36,198 bases of DNA, taken from assembly GCA_003427395.1 (NCBI GenBank), contig BFEA01000088.1:1943698-1979895 (forward strand), read 5' to 3'. Source of the stretch: Chara braunii. Its lineage: Eukaryota > Streptophyta > Charophyceae > Charales > Characeae. Every line of letters begins with the position of its first letter. Positions within the stretch are counted from its first letter, which is position 1. Position numbers and translations under genes: made by a program. The notes under the pieces are model-generated. The model did no database searches and had not been told where the DNA came from. It saw only the letters and a program-made list of their open reading frames with translations. Below, in pieces: positions 29,489-36,198 of this stretch.

Positions 29489-29880
29489 TTGCAAGGGTTG
29501 GGCTCGGGTGAGAAGCCCGGGATAGAATAATAAATGTAGAGAAGTAATAATATGGTTTATGTAAAGGGAGAGTTTGAAAAATTGATGAATGGAGGGGGAG
29601 AGTAAGGAAGGGATTGTTGAGGGTGGGGAGGGTAATGGGTGTTGGTAGCTATGTCTGTAGAGGAAAAATACGAGGGGAGGAAGGGAAGGCGAGGAGAGAG
29701 TAGTAGAGGGACAAAGAGAAGTAGCAGAAGGGAGGGAGGAGAAGGGAGGAGGGGGATTGAAGTATGTGAATGGTATTTACATATATACAGAGGAGATATA
29801 GATTATTTACAGTGTGAAGGTAAAGGTAAAGGTGATTTCAGTCGGGTTCGATAGCCCACGAACGCCTGGATTCCAGGATT
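29489..29880. other. Purine-rich stretch without a gene
   Basis: 29575-29760 is strongly G/A biased (GGAGG, GAGAG runs). I see no supported coding sequence. Confidence 0.6.
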
Positions 29881-29899
29881 CTGGAGAAAATGAGTCGGC

Positions 29900-30052
29900 C
29901 CTTCTGAATGGGGATTGCCCAGCAGTGGTCATGGGCCCACGAAGCGCTTGACTTTGTATTGTGGCAGCAGGTTCGAGCCTCCAATCTGCATCGATGATAT
30001 CCCGGATGCTTCATCGACGGTTGGATTTTTTTATTTTTATTTTTCCTCACCT
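29900..30052 (+). mobile_element. tRNA-like SINE candidate with T-rich end
   Basis: A B-box GGTTCGAGCCT (29970-29980) fits the Pol III consensus well. The preceding 60 bases have a tRNA-like spacing and a partial acceptor pairing (GATTG with CAATC). The unit ends in a T-rich tail (about 30026-30050), unlike the A-tailed SINEs nearby. Confidence 0.5.
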
Positions 30053-30086
30053 CGCATACTTTAAACTGGCGGGACAAGGGGACTCA

Positions 30087-30262
30087 GGGCATCGCTGCAC
30101 GACACACGAAACGAGAAACGAAAGGAGTGCATCTGCCGGCCGAACATGGCCAGGTTCATGGTTTTGCTATAAGCCTATAACTAGTAAAGAGTGTATTTTG
30201 CCACCTTTTGCCGGCAGATGCACTCGGTTCGTTTTCGTTTCGTGTGCCGTGTGCCGAGGCCC
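30087..30262. mobile_element. GGGCATCGC-ended MITE with long TIRs
   Basis: The left arm starts GGGCATCGCTGCACGACACA, continues CGAAACGAGAAACGAAAGG and ends GTGCATCTGCCGGC. The right arm is the inverted complement with about nine differences over 54 bp. TCA flanks both sides (30084-30086 and 30263-30265), a 3-bp TSD. The ends resemble the GGGCCTCGC MITE family but the interior differs. Confidence 0.85.
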
Positions 30263-30340
30263 TCAGCTACTTCAGTTATGAATTCCAGAGTCGGTGAAAG
30301 AAAGATATGTTTCATGGACTCTTGAATTCACTACCTTTTT

Positions 30341-30502
30341 ACCAAGAGCCTAGCTCAGTGGGTACACCATTGAACTGTTGAAATACAAACCCGTGTTCAA
30401 ACCTTGATGACAAGACTTGATGAGTAAAACCAAATATTCTGAATTGCCTGGGGCCGGTCAGATATCTGAAGACCGTCACCCTTTAAAAAAAAAAAAAAAA
30501 AA
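30341..30502 (+). mobile_element. tRNA-derived SINE with A-tail and TSD
   Basis: An A-box TAGCTCAGTGGGTA (30351-30364) and a B-box GTGTTCAAACC (30393-30403) are at tRNA spacing. A tRNA-unrelated body ends in 18 A (30485-30502). The flanks TCACTACCTTTTT (30328-30340) and TCATTACCTTTTT (30503-30515) match at 12 of 13 positions, a clear TSD. It is mobilised by LINE machinery and not an active tRNA gene. Confidence 0.82.
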
Positions 30503-30635
30503 TCATTACCTTTTTTTTTTTCCGATTTTTTTTTTTTTCCCGATTTTTTTTCTGAAGGAGCTGAGTTTCCTTGTGAAAAAAAAAAAAAAGTTTCCTTGTA
30601 CAAAGGGAAAAAAAAAAGGGCTCATTACTCCCAAT

Positions 30636-30747
30636 TAGCTAGAGTGGATTCGAACACTACGTCGCTCTGTGAACGCTGTTATGCTGGCTGGGCCATCCAG
30701 GCACATGGGCGGGGTAACCTAGGACTCTAATCAACTGAGCTCAGGCC
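30636..30747 (-). mobile_element. tRNA-derived SINE head, minus strand
   Basis: Minus-strand reading gives an A-box TGAGCTCAGTTGATTAGAG (30743-30725) and a near-perfect B-box GTGTTCGAATCCAC (30657-30644). The boxes are about 67 bases apart, longer than in a plain tRNA, and acceptor ends do not pair, so a SINE or tRNA relic is more likely than a gene. T-rich and A-rich runs (30511-30620) follow downstream. Confidence 0.65.
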
Positions 30748-30755
30748 CTAATTTC

Positions 30756-30960
30756 GGTCAGATACACCGAGTTAGGCTGTAATGGCGGTCACATACATCC
30801 AGAAAATTCAGTCCATTTGCGGTCCAATACATCCAGAAAAGTCAGTCCATTTGCGGTCGTGTACATACATCCCGAAAAGTCAGTGTCAGTGCGGCCTGAC
30901 AGTAAGAGTTTTCTAGATGTATGTGACCACAATTACACGCGCAGGTGCATTTGTCTGACC
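30756..30960. mobile_element. Inverted-repeat element with internal tandem repeats
   Basis: GGTCAGATACACC.. and the right end ..TTTGTCTGACC are inverted, and TAATGGCGGTCACATACATC (from 30779) matches the inverted right arm strongly. The interior holds about three copies of a 29-32-bp unit (ACATCCAGAAAAGTCAGTCC then ATTTGCGGTC). About 205 bp; TSD not clear. Confidence 0.65.
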
Positions 30961-30966
30961 TAGACT

Positions 30967-31030
30967 ATGGTCCTCGCTCGACCACTCACAAAACGTGCAA
31001 ACGCTCCACTACGCACAAAATGTGCAAAGG
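30967..31030. mobile_element. Left half of a MITE split by a LINE
   Basis: GTCCTCGCTCGACCACTCAC and then ACAAAATGTGCAAAGG resemble the head of the GGGCCTCGC MITE family (CTCGAAATGTGCAAAACGAG). The interior continues at 35542 after the LINE. Confidence 0.6.
31023..31030. repeat. 8-bp LINE TSD, left
   Basis: TGCAAAGG, repeated exactly at 35542-35549 directly after the LINE poly(A). Confidence 0.7.
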
Positions 31031-31675
31031 ATGAAGAGGCTTTGAACCATTGGCCTTCCTTGAACACTTTGCCTGTCTGTCAGAGAATATTTATCCATGT
31101 TTGGGGGATGGCATCCGTTATTTCTCTCAAGTGGTCTGCTTGATGTTGAAGACCGGTGAGTTGGAGATGGAGTTCTCTTGCAGTCTTCCAATTCTTGGAG
31201 TCGTCGTCCCAGATATGACGAATCAACCATATGCCCCTCTGCATCCATTTGAGTCCAAAATTTCCTGTTGCTTTAGCGACCGAGAAGGGAAGTCCCGCCC
31301 TGTTGCGGATTGATTGATTCTCGAATAGGCATGTGTTCAGGATCTCGTCTCGGATGGTAGGGTCAGTAAGTGTTTGGGGGATCATCTTTGACCAGGCTTT
31401 GAGGATGTTATTCCAGGTGGAAGTAGAGGGTCTGGTGGTGAAGGGGCGCATCAGTAGGGCGCTCCAGACAGCTTCAGGGTTTCCAATCCTTAGCAAGGGA
31501 GTGTTGGGCAAGTATAATCCATGGTTGGTCCTCCGTAGAGGTCATGGCCCGAACAGGCCACTTGGCCAAGAGGGCCCGGTTCTGTTTTTCTGGGTCCAGG
31601 GTGCCTAGGCCGCCTGTTTTTCTTTTTTCTGTGGTTTTGCTCCAGCTTACTTTGTTGAGGCAGGCTAAACCAGTC
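31031..31675 (-). pseudogene. Inverted LINE ORF2 segment
   Basis: Minus-strand reading from about 31675 gives KVSWSKTTEKRKTGGLGTLD, which aligns with GGLGVLDPRQQ in the full-length LINE, then LLAKWPVRAM. An open frame (31511-31080) includes ILKAWSKMIPQTLTD, FENQSIRNRAG and NFGLKWMQRGI. The stop after PQTWINIL (31080) is followed by more coding-like sequence (GKVFKEGQWFKAS) that aligns with the LINE at 12700. There is also a frame break near 31500. It lies C-terminal to the RT catalytic core and has no catalytic residues. Confidence 0.8.
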
Positions 31676-31689
31676 TAGGGACTCCGCTT

Positions 31690-32300
31690 TAACTAATCTA
31701 CTGGAATTGGAGGAGGTAAGAGTTCATCAACCCAAGGATACACAGGGTCTCTCGCCCACTCGAGTCATCATGGCAGCTATTCCCATTAGAGAATGAAAAA
31801 CAGATGTTTGCAGGCAAGGATAGAAAGTCTCTTTGGCTGACGGAACTGTTACCAACGTGCCCATCACGGACTATACGGCCCAGATTGGTTATTCTCTATT
31901 TTCTGAAGCCCATTCTCTACAGGCAGGTCTCACTCTAAATTGGCAACGCAGAATCTCTACCCTTAACCTCCAACCGCTGTCCTCCAAATGGTTGCTGTTT
32001 TTTATCCATATTATTATTTCCTCTCTCGAGACCAAGGTAGGGGGCCTCCAATGGATGCACCTCCATTCATGTGTTCTGACCGCAATCTGGTGTGCGGAGA
32101 GAGGGATGGACATCCCCACATTATGCGAGGCATGCCTACACCCATGCCTAGAAGATTGGTTACACTTGTGGTGGGAATGTGTCATTGCTAGAGGTTTTTG
32201 GGACAATCTGAATTCACTGTGGGCAGAGGAATACAGCGTTGCAGACCTATGGAACCAGGATTTTGTTATTACAAGCAGGTTGAGCCCCCATAGCAGCAAA
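31690..32300 (+). pseudogene. LINE ORF2 C-terminal region, first part
   Basis: The frame open from 31833 holds a zf-RVT-like segment, ERGMDIPTLCEACLHPC followed by EDWLHLWWEC. This matches ARGMPISTVCVRCRWPWETN of the full-length LINE, and both are followed by an aromatic-rich W/FWD..W block. The cysteines and histidine of the finger are present. Similarity is lost after about residue 150 of the frame (FVITSRL), where unrelated DNA begins. In-frame stops occur upstream of 31833. Confidence 0.78.
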
Positions 32301-32330
32301 ATTCAAAGCGGTGACGAACTACTTCCCGAA

Positions 32331-32347
32331 CCTATGCTATCTTTCGT
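32331..32347. repeat. 17-bp inverted repeat, left copy
   Basis: CCTATGCTATCTTTCGT is the inverted complement, with one mismatch, of 34917-34933. It sits close to the left breakpoint of the DNA inserted into the LINE. Confidence 0.7.
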
Positions 32348-34260
32348 ACCCTTTTTTTGCTTGTATCATACCAACCCCATAAAAAGTATTAAAAACCCCG
32401 TTTTGTTTTCTTGATTTCGGGTGCCGCGTTTTGGGCTCCCATCTTTCGGAAGCTTTTACGATTCCCGGGTTCTGCTTTTTCTTTTTGCAATTCGGGAAAT
32501 ACATAGGATTTATGTGCACCTTAGCGAGCACACTGAGAATTGGGACGGGCGGTTGGGAATTCTGGGATAAGCGGAACTTCGACGTGTTCTTTTTGTGTAT
32601 AAACGTTCTCGGTCGCGTTGGGAAAAACGATTGGAATTTTGTGGGGATACGAATAGGTGTAGGACTTTTTTTTTCTGCGTCCCTCTTTCGCGCGTGGATA
32701 TGGTGATTTCAATTTTGAATTGGTTTAGGACATAGGCAAGCTGTGACTATTTCGGTGCCTTTTTTCTCTCTTTTTGTTGACGGCGCCGCGCATGTGAAGC
32801 TTTCTCCTCTCTGTCCCCCGCATCGCTCTCTTCGTCGCTCCTTTTTCCTTCCCCCTCCTCTTTCTCTCTCCTCGCAACTATTTTTTTCTCTCTCTCTCCC
32901 GCTCTGCTCTTTGCGCGCCCATTGCCCTTTCTTGATGATCTGAATCTTGGACCCGTCTTGCGCTACTTCTCGCGCTTATTCTTTTCTCGCTCTTCGAGCA
33001 AAGCTCGTGAAGTCCGGTCGATCCTTCGATCAACATGGCTTCCACGGGGCACTCTCCTCAAAGTCTTCTCCTCCTGCTTCTTTCCCTACACTTCGACTTT
33101 CCCCCTGCCTTCTCTCTCTCTCGCCCCCCTTCTCGCCACTATAAATTCCACAAACACGCCCGCAAATCTCTCTTACGTTCTCGACTCCCGAGCCAGCTTC
33201 CGGGAAGCAGTGGCTAGGCAAAGTGTTTGGTGCGAGTCGGAAAGACCTATCGGGCTGACGATAGGCTGGCCGGTTGTGCGCTTGATCGCCACGACAGACT
33301 GTGGGATCCGGGCGAACCGCGTCGAGTTTACGTCGGCGGGGTGACGATCGCAGTGGTGGGAGTTAGCACGCGACGAACGGGATCGTCGGTGCGGGTATGA
33401 GGATCGATGATTGGAGTTGAGTGAGTGATTGGCCCGGGGCCATATTGGAATTCATGGGGAATGCGCCTTGTTGTTGCGGATCTTTATCTCGGGCGTGAGT
33501 GTACGGCGGCAATGCAGAACTTCCTCTTTTCGGATCTTGTCATCTTCTATCTCGACATTCCTCCCCCGTCTCCCTCTCTCTCCTTTATCTTTGAATGATG
33601 ATGTGTCTCGATGTTTGTCTCTCTCTCTCTTGGATAGGAATGAATCTGTGTGCTTTCCTGTGTGAAAGAACTTCTTCCGGAACTCTTCCATTAGTTTCCT
33701 GGGTAATCCCCAGATGTCAAGGAATTGATCCTCTTGTCTTGTGAACGGTGGATGCGTGTGTACAATTTCCTCGGTTGATTTCCGACCTGTGTACCCTTGT
33801 CATTTTCGCACCTTCCACAGTGAATGTATGTATGGAAATACTTGCCTTTTTGTATTGATTAGGCGCCGCACTCAGCGGGATTTTATTCGAGAATGCAAGA
33901 GTGTTTATATCTGTAGTTTTGAATGCACTGCGCATGCTATCTGCCTTATGCTCCACGACATCTGCAGCCGATCTACAAAGCAGCCTTGGGAAATAAGGCG
34001 CCTGGGATCAACACCGCGGTGGCTTACGGAAACCTGAGTCGCGGGTCGGTCCTTCAGTTACATGCATGATCGAGCTGATGAGTGTTTTCTCTCTCTCTCT
34101 CTCTCGTGTCGAAAAGGATTGATTGGTGATTGCGCAAGTGTTTTCTCTTGATGATGTCCTCGGAATTTTTGCAATTGATTGACATGTAGACTGACAAGCA
34201 CCCTTCGATCGGGCGTCAGCCTCTCGTACCTCCCGTATCAACACGACCTTTTCCCTACAA
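32348..34260. other. Unidentified inserted DNA, left part
   Basis: It shows no similarity to the LINE. It contains a pyrimidine-rich stretch (about 32760-33135, many CTCTC runs), short CT arrays (33620-33640, 34087-34106) and several 60-140-codon open frames without recognisable domains. Its base composition and lack of A-runs differ from the LINE and SINE debris around it, so it may be captured host sequence. Confidence 0.45.
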
Positions 34261-34267
34261 TGAGGAA

Positions 34268-34696
34268 ATGACACGTGTATGCGAGTGGGACGTACGAGAA
34301 GTTGTCGCACAGATCGGTGGACGATACTACTTCCCTCCGGCAAACTGTTGTTCAGGGTTCGTAGAGGCCGGGTTTATCATTATCGATACGCACTTTCCAC
34401 CCTACTCAATATTGCTCCCCTTTAACGAGCTGATCGTCATTCCGTGGATGGCAGTGGCTCCCCATTGGCCTCGAACCCTGTGCACAGAGTGCCAGCGTTT
34501 CGATCGCTACGAAGCGAAAGGCTTCCACTACCGAATACGAAGTGAAGACGAGCATAAGGAAAGAGCCACGCGACTGAGACCATCCACGTCAGACTCAGAA
34601 TTGACCAGCGAGCGACGACGGGACTTGATACGAAAACGAGACATGCGAAGCGTGCCCAAGCCCTTCCGCTCTAAACGACAAGCCGTAGCACGGTAG
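34268..34696 (+). CDS. Hypothetical 142-codon ORF in the inserted DNA
   Basis: I do not recognise this protein. It starts with MTRVCEWDVREVVAQIGG, has a middle part rich in aromatic and hydrophobic residues (FIIIDTHFPPYSILLPFNEL), a single CxxC pair (LCTECQRFDRY) and a strongly basic, charged C-terminus (SERRRDLIRKRDMRSVPKP) that could bind nucleic acid or act as a nuclear signal. It lies inside about 2.6 kb of DNA that interrupts a LINE. The upstream ATG context and exon structure are unknown; it may be one exon of a captured gene or a chance ORF. Confidence 0.35.
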   Translation: MTRVCEWDVREVVAQIGGRYYFPPANCCSGFVEAGFIIIDTHFPPYSILLPFNELIVIPWMAVAPHWPRTLCTECQRFDRYEAKGFHYRIRSEDEHKERATRLRPSTSDSELTSERRRDLIRKRDMRSVPKPFRSKRQAVAR

Positions 34697-34916
34697 GAAG
34701 CTCGACAATACTTTTTGGATTGAATTTGGATTTTTCTCTTTTCGCGCCGTGCCCGCGCGCGCATTCAGCAATGCGCGGAAGCCCCCGACTTACTTCATCG
34801 GACCAACACGGGGGATTTCAGTTCCGTCTGTATCCCCACTCTCAATTTCTAAAAATCCTTGGCACACCCCATCTTGCTGTTTTTCTAGGCCTCTTTCCGC
34901 ATATCTAGCACTCCGA

Positions 34917-34933
34917 ACGAAAGATAGCACAGG
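34917..34933. repeat. 17-bp inverted repeat, right copy
   Basis: ACGAAAGATAGCACAGG, the inverted partner of 32331-32347, lies just left of where LINE ORF2 similarity resumes. No matching TSD is evident outside the pair. Confidence 0.7.
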
Positions 34934-34934
34934 G

Positions 34935-35255
34935 CATGAGGTTTGCGCGTCACACGGTATAGTCGCTCAGACTTTCAGGTTAATGGCCTTTTGGTGTATT
35001 TGGCTCGCCAAAAGAGACAAGCTTTTTCTCAATTCTAACCCTTCTGCGGCTTCACTATTTTCACAGTTCAAACATTCAATTAGAATAGACATTATAGGGG
35101 AATGGGTCAAATTCAAACGACAAGCTACCTCAACCGAGCTGGCTAGAGAGCAGTTTCAGAAGAAATGGTCCACCCCATTTCGGTGGGCTGGTTTTACTGA
35201 TAGAGGTACACTTTTTTTCCTCAGAACTTTTGTGGGAGTACCCCTCCAGACCTAG
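34935..35255 (+). pseudogene. LINE ORF2 extreme C-terminus, second part
   Basis: IVAQTFRLMAFWCIWLAKRD aligns with YVAQCLRAIILKIIWDDRNN of the full-length LINE. KKWSTPFRWAGFTDRGTLFF then corresponds to the RKWFWDTWGRN..GRLQF block. This continues the ORF2 piece that stops near 32300. The stop at 35255 is probably close to the natural C-terminus. Confidence 0.75.
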
Positions 35256-35503
35256 TTTACTAGCTTCTTATCAGGCAGTCTTACACTGAGAGGGCTACGT
35301 ATCCCCACACTTTTTCCTCTGAGTTGCAAGAGGTGCTGAGAGTAGTAGTACTCTATACAAGGTAGCTGGGACCTTGGACCCGGTTTCTAGGAATTTTTCA
35401 CATCAGGCGTTGGCCCCCCGCAGGTTCCTTCCGAGTTGAATTGTGAGGTCCCCAGCCTCATCCTCTTCTTTGTTGTTCTTCATGGAAATACAAAGGTTTG
35501 AAC

Positions 35504-35507
<4 letters not shown>
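35256..35507 (+). other. LINE 3' UTR
   Basis: It carries the family 3' motif GGACCTTGGACCCGGTTTCTA (35369-35389) and GAATTGTGAGGTCCCC (35438-35453), shared with the fragment at 2143-2361. The A-tail starts at 35508. A canonical AATAAA is not present at the usual distance (GGAAATACAAAGG instead). Confidence 0.7.
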
Positions 35508-35541
<34 letters not shown>

Positions 35542-35543
<2 letters not shown>

Positions 35544-35625
35544 CAAAGGGAGAGTGAATCTGCTGCCAGAACATGGAAAGATACACTGCCATAATTTGGC
35601 GTACGTTTCAAAAATAGCGCGCCGC
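35542..35625. mobile_element. Right part of the MITE split by the LINE
   Basis: GCAAAGGGAGAGTGAATCTG and ACATGGAAAGATACACTGCC align with the interior of the GGGCCTCGC MITE family (GCAAAACGAGAGTGAATCTT, TATGGAAAGATGCACCGCC). The right TIR is eroded or lost. Confidence 0.65.
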
Positions 35626-35683
35626 GGTATGTTTCTCAGCAAAAATGGTGTAGAGAATCAGCCAAAGAAAGGAAATAGTTACA

Positions 35684-35779
35684 GACTCCCCCCATGACAC
35701 TTCTGCTACCACCCCCTCTCCCCCAGGGAAGGACTCCCCCCACGACACTTCTGCTACCACCCCCTCTCCCCTAGGGAAG
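35684..35779. repeat. 48-bp tandem duplication
   Basis: Two head-to-tail units beginning GACTCCCCCCATGACACTTC differ at only a few positions. Confidence 0.88.
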
Positions 35780-35849
35780 GACCCTTTCTCACAAGCTTTT
35801 GGACCACACCCCACGGAGTGGGAACCGAAACCTGCCTAGGATGTGGACA

Positions 35850-36198
35850 TGACGGATGCAGTACCTGAGGCCTGGGGGGCAAATGGGGGAGAGGATACAG
35901 AGGCCAGACTTATTAGCCAGCTCCAGAACCTTTACACAGGGCAGCCAGAGAATTACTGGGACGATGTTCTCTCCTTGCTCAGTCTGTGCTGCTGCTGTCG
36001 GGGATTGCTCGGGAGGTGTGGGCGGGTTGTTTGTAGGACCGACATTTCGTGCATTCCGGCAGATTCAGGGGATTCGGGGTGGACAGTTGTTTTGGGGGGG
36101 CTGAAAGATGTTGTGCACGATGTTCCAGATCCTACACAAAGTCTGTTGCCAATCCGAATCCTGGGGCAGGCCCTGCTGCATAACCTGCTTCAGGCTAG
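35850..36198 (+). CDS. Partial ORF running off the window, unknown
   Basis: An open frame starts at the ATG at 35850 (MTDAVPEAWGANGGED), just after an in-frame TAG (35838-35840), and continues at least 116 codons to the last base without a stop. The N-terminus is acidic (ARLISQLQNLYTGQPENYWD), and the middle is rich in Cys and Leu (SLLSLCCCCRGLLGRC). I see no named domain. It could be the start of another transposon ORF or a chance frame. It is incomplete at the 3' end. Confidence 0.35.

Larger units (their letters stand above)
31031..35541 (+). mobile_element. Twin-primed (5'-inverted) LINE copy, later interrupted
   Basis: It ends with a 34-base A-run (35508-35541) and carries the family 3' UTR just before it (motif at 35368-35391). 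The 3' part of ORF2 is on the plus strand, while the adjoining upstream part of ORF2 is inverted at the left. The inverted piece ends, in ORF2 order, about where the plus-strand piece begins. That is the arrangement made by twin priming. The plus-strand part is split by about 2.6 kb of other DNA between about 32300 and 34935. Confidence 0.75.

Noticed and set aside
28978-29511. 177-codon plus-strand ORF across the right end of the Harbinger element
   Set aside because: It is antisense to the upstream extension of the SANT ORF and runs through the TIR, with no domain.
30636-30747. Functional tRNA gene on the minus strand
   Set aside because: Boxes A and B are excellent, but the acceptor ends do not pair, no normal anticodon arm can be drawn, and there is SINE-like context.
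32922-33344. 140-codon plus-strand ORF in pyrimidine-rich DNA
   Set aside because: Composition follows the CT-rich background (Ser/Leu/Pro/Phe runs), with no recognisable motif; not enough to call a gene.
32331-34933. Definite DNA transposon with 17-bp TIRs
   Set aside because: No matching TSD outside the inverted pair and no transposase inside, so it is kept only as a candidate in the findings.

Overview
This is a eukaryotic window made almost entirely of transposable elements and their remains. I find no intact host protein gene. The features point to a plant-type nuclear genome: plant L1-like LINEs with a DUF4283-like ORF1, a PIF/Harbinger element carrying a Myb/SANT (trihelix) ORF, plant-type U6 snRNA sequence, tRNA-derived SINEs, many MITEs and very long A/T runs. 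A large repeat-rich streptophyte genome (a land plant or a charophyte alga) fits best, but the species cannot be proven from this sequence. A Nextera mate-pair junction adaptor (7072-7107), a run of 21 Ns (14105-14125) and scattered single Ns mark it as draft assembly.

Layout. 1-2376 holds low-complexity DNA, a hAT-like MITE with an 8-bp target-site duplication (TSD), two GGGCCTCGC-ended MITEs, a TGTCGAAA-rich inverted-repeat element and a LINE 3' fragment. 2377-10232 is a full-length but dead LINE on the minus strand, flanked by a 15-bp TSD, with ORF1, ORF2 and a poly(A) tail preceded by AATAAA. 10248-13260 holds further minus-strand LINE remnants. 13388-15072 holds a MITE, two U6 snRNA-derived sequences joined by an inverted repeat, a TTTCAA array and a SINE. 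15146-17231 has a minisatellite and a cluster of MITEs. 17232-21500 is simple repeats, small inverted-repeat elements, a poly(A)-only insertion, a CCCGCC-rich segment and one LINE tail.

21535-29485 is the most complete mobile element. It is a 7.95-kb PIF/Harbinger transposon with perfect 23-bp terminal inverted repeats (TIRs), a TTA TSD and subterminal CCGAGG arrays. It carries a plus-strand DDE transposase, and on the minus strand a Myb/SANT ORF plus a third, aspartate-rich ORF. In this element class the SANT protein normally partners the transposase. The transposase here has a late frameshift and ambiguous bases.

29489-31030 holds tRNA-derived SINEs and MITEs. 31031-35541 is a LINE copy with an inverted 5' segment (the twin-priming signature) that landed in a MITE and was then interrupted by about 2.6 kb of unidentified DNA containing a 142-codon ORF. 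35542-36198 has the other half of the split MITE, a 48-bp tandem duplication and an ORF that runs off the window end.

The nesting can be read as a relative history: MITE, then LINE into the MITE, then unknown DNA into the LINE at the right; older LINE tail, then full-length LINE at the left.
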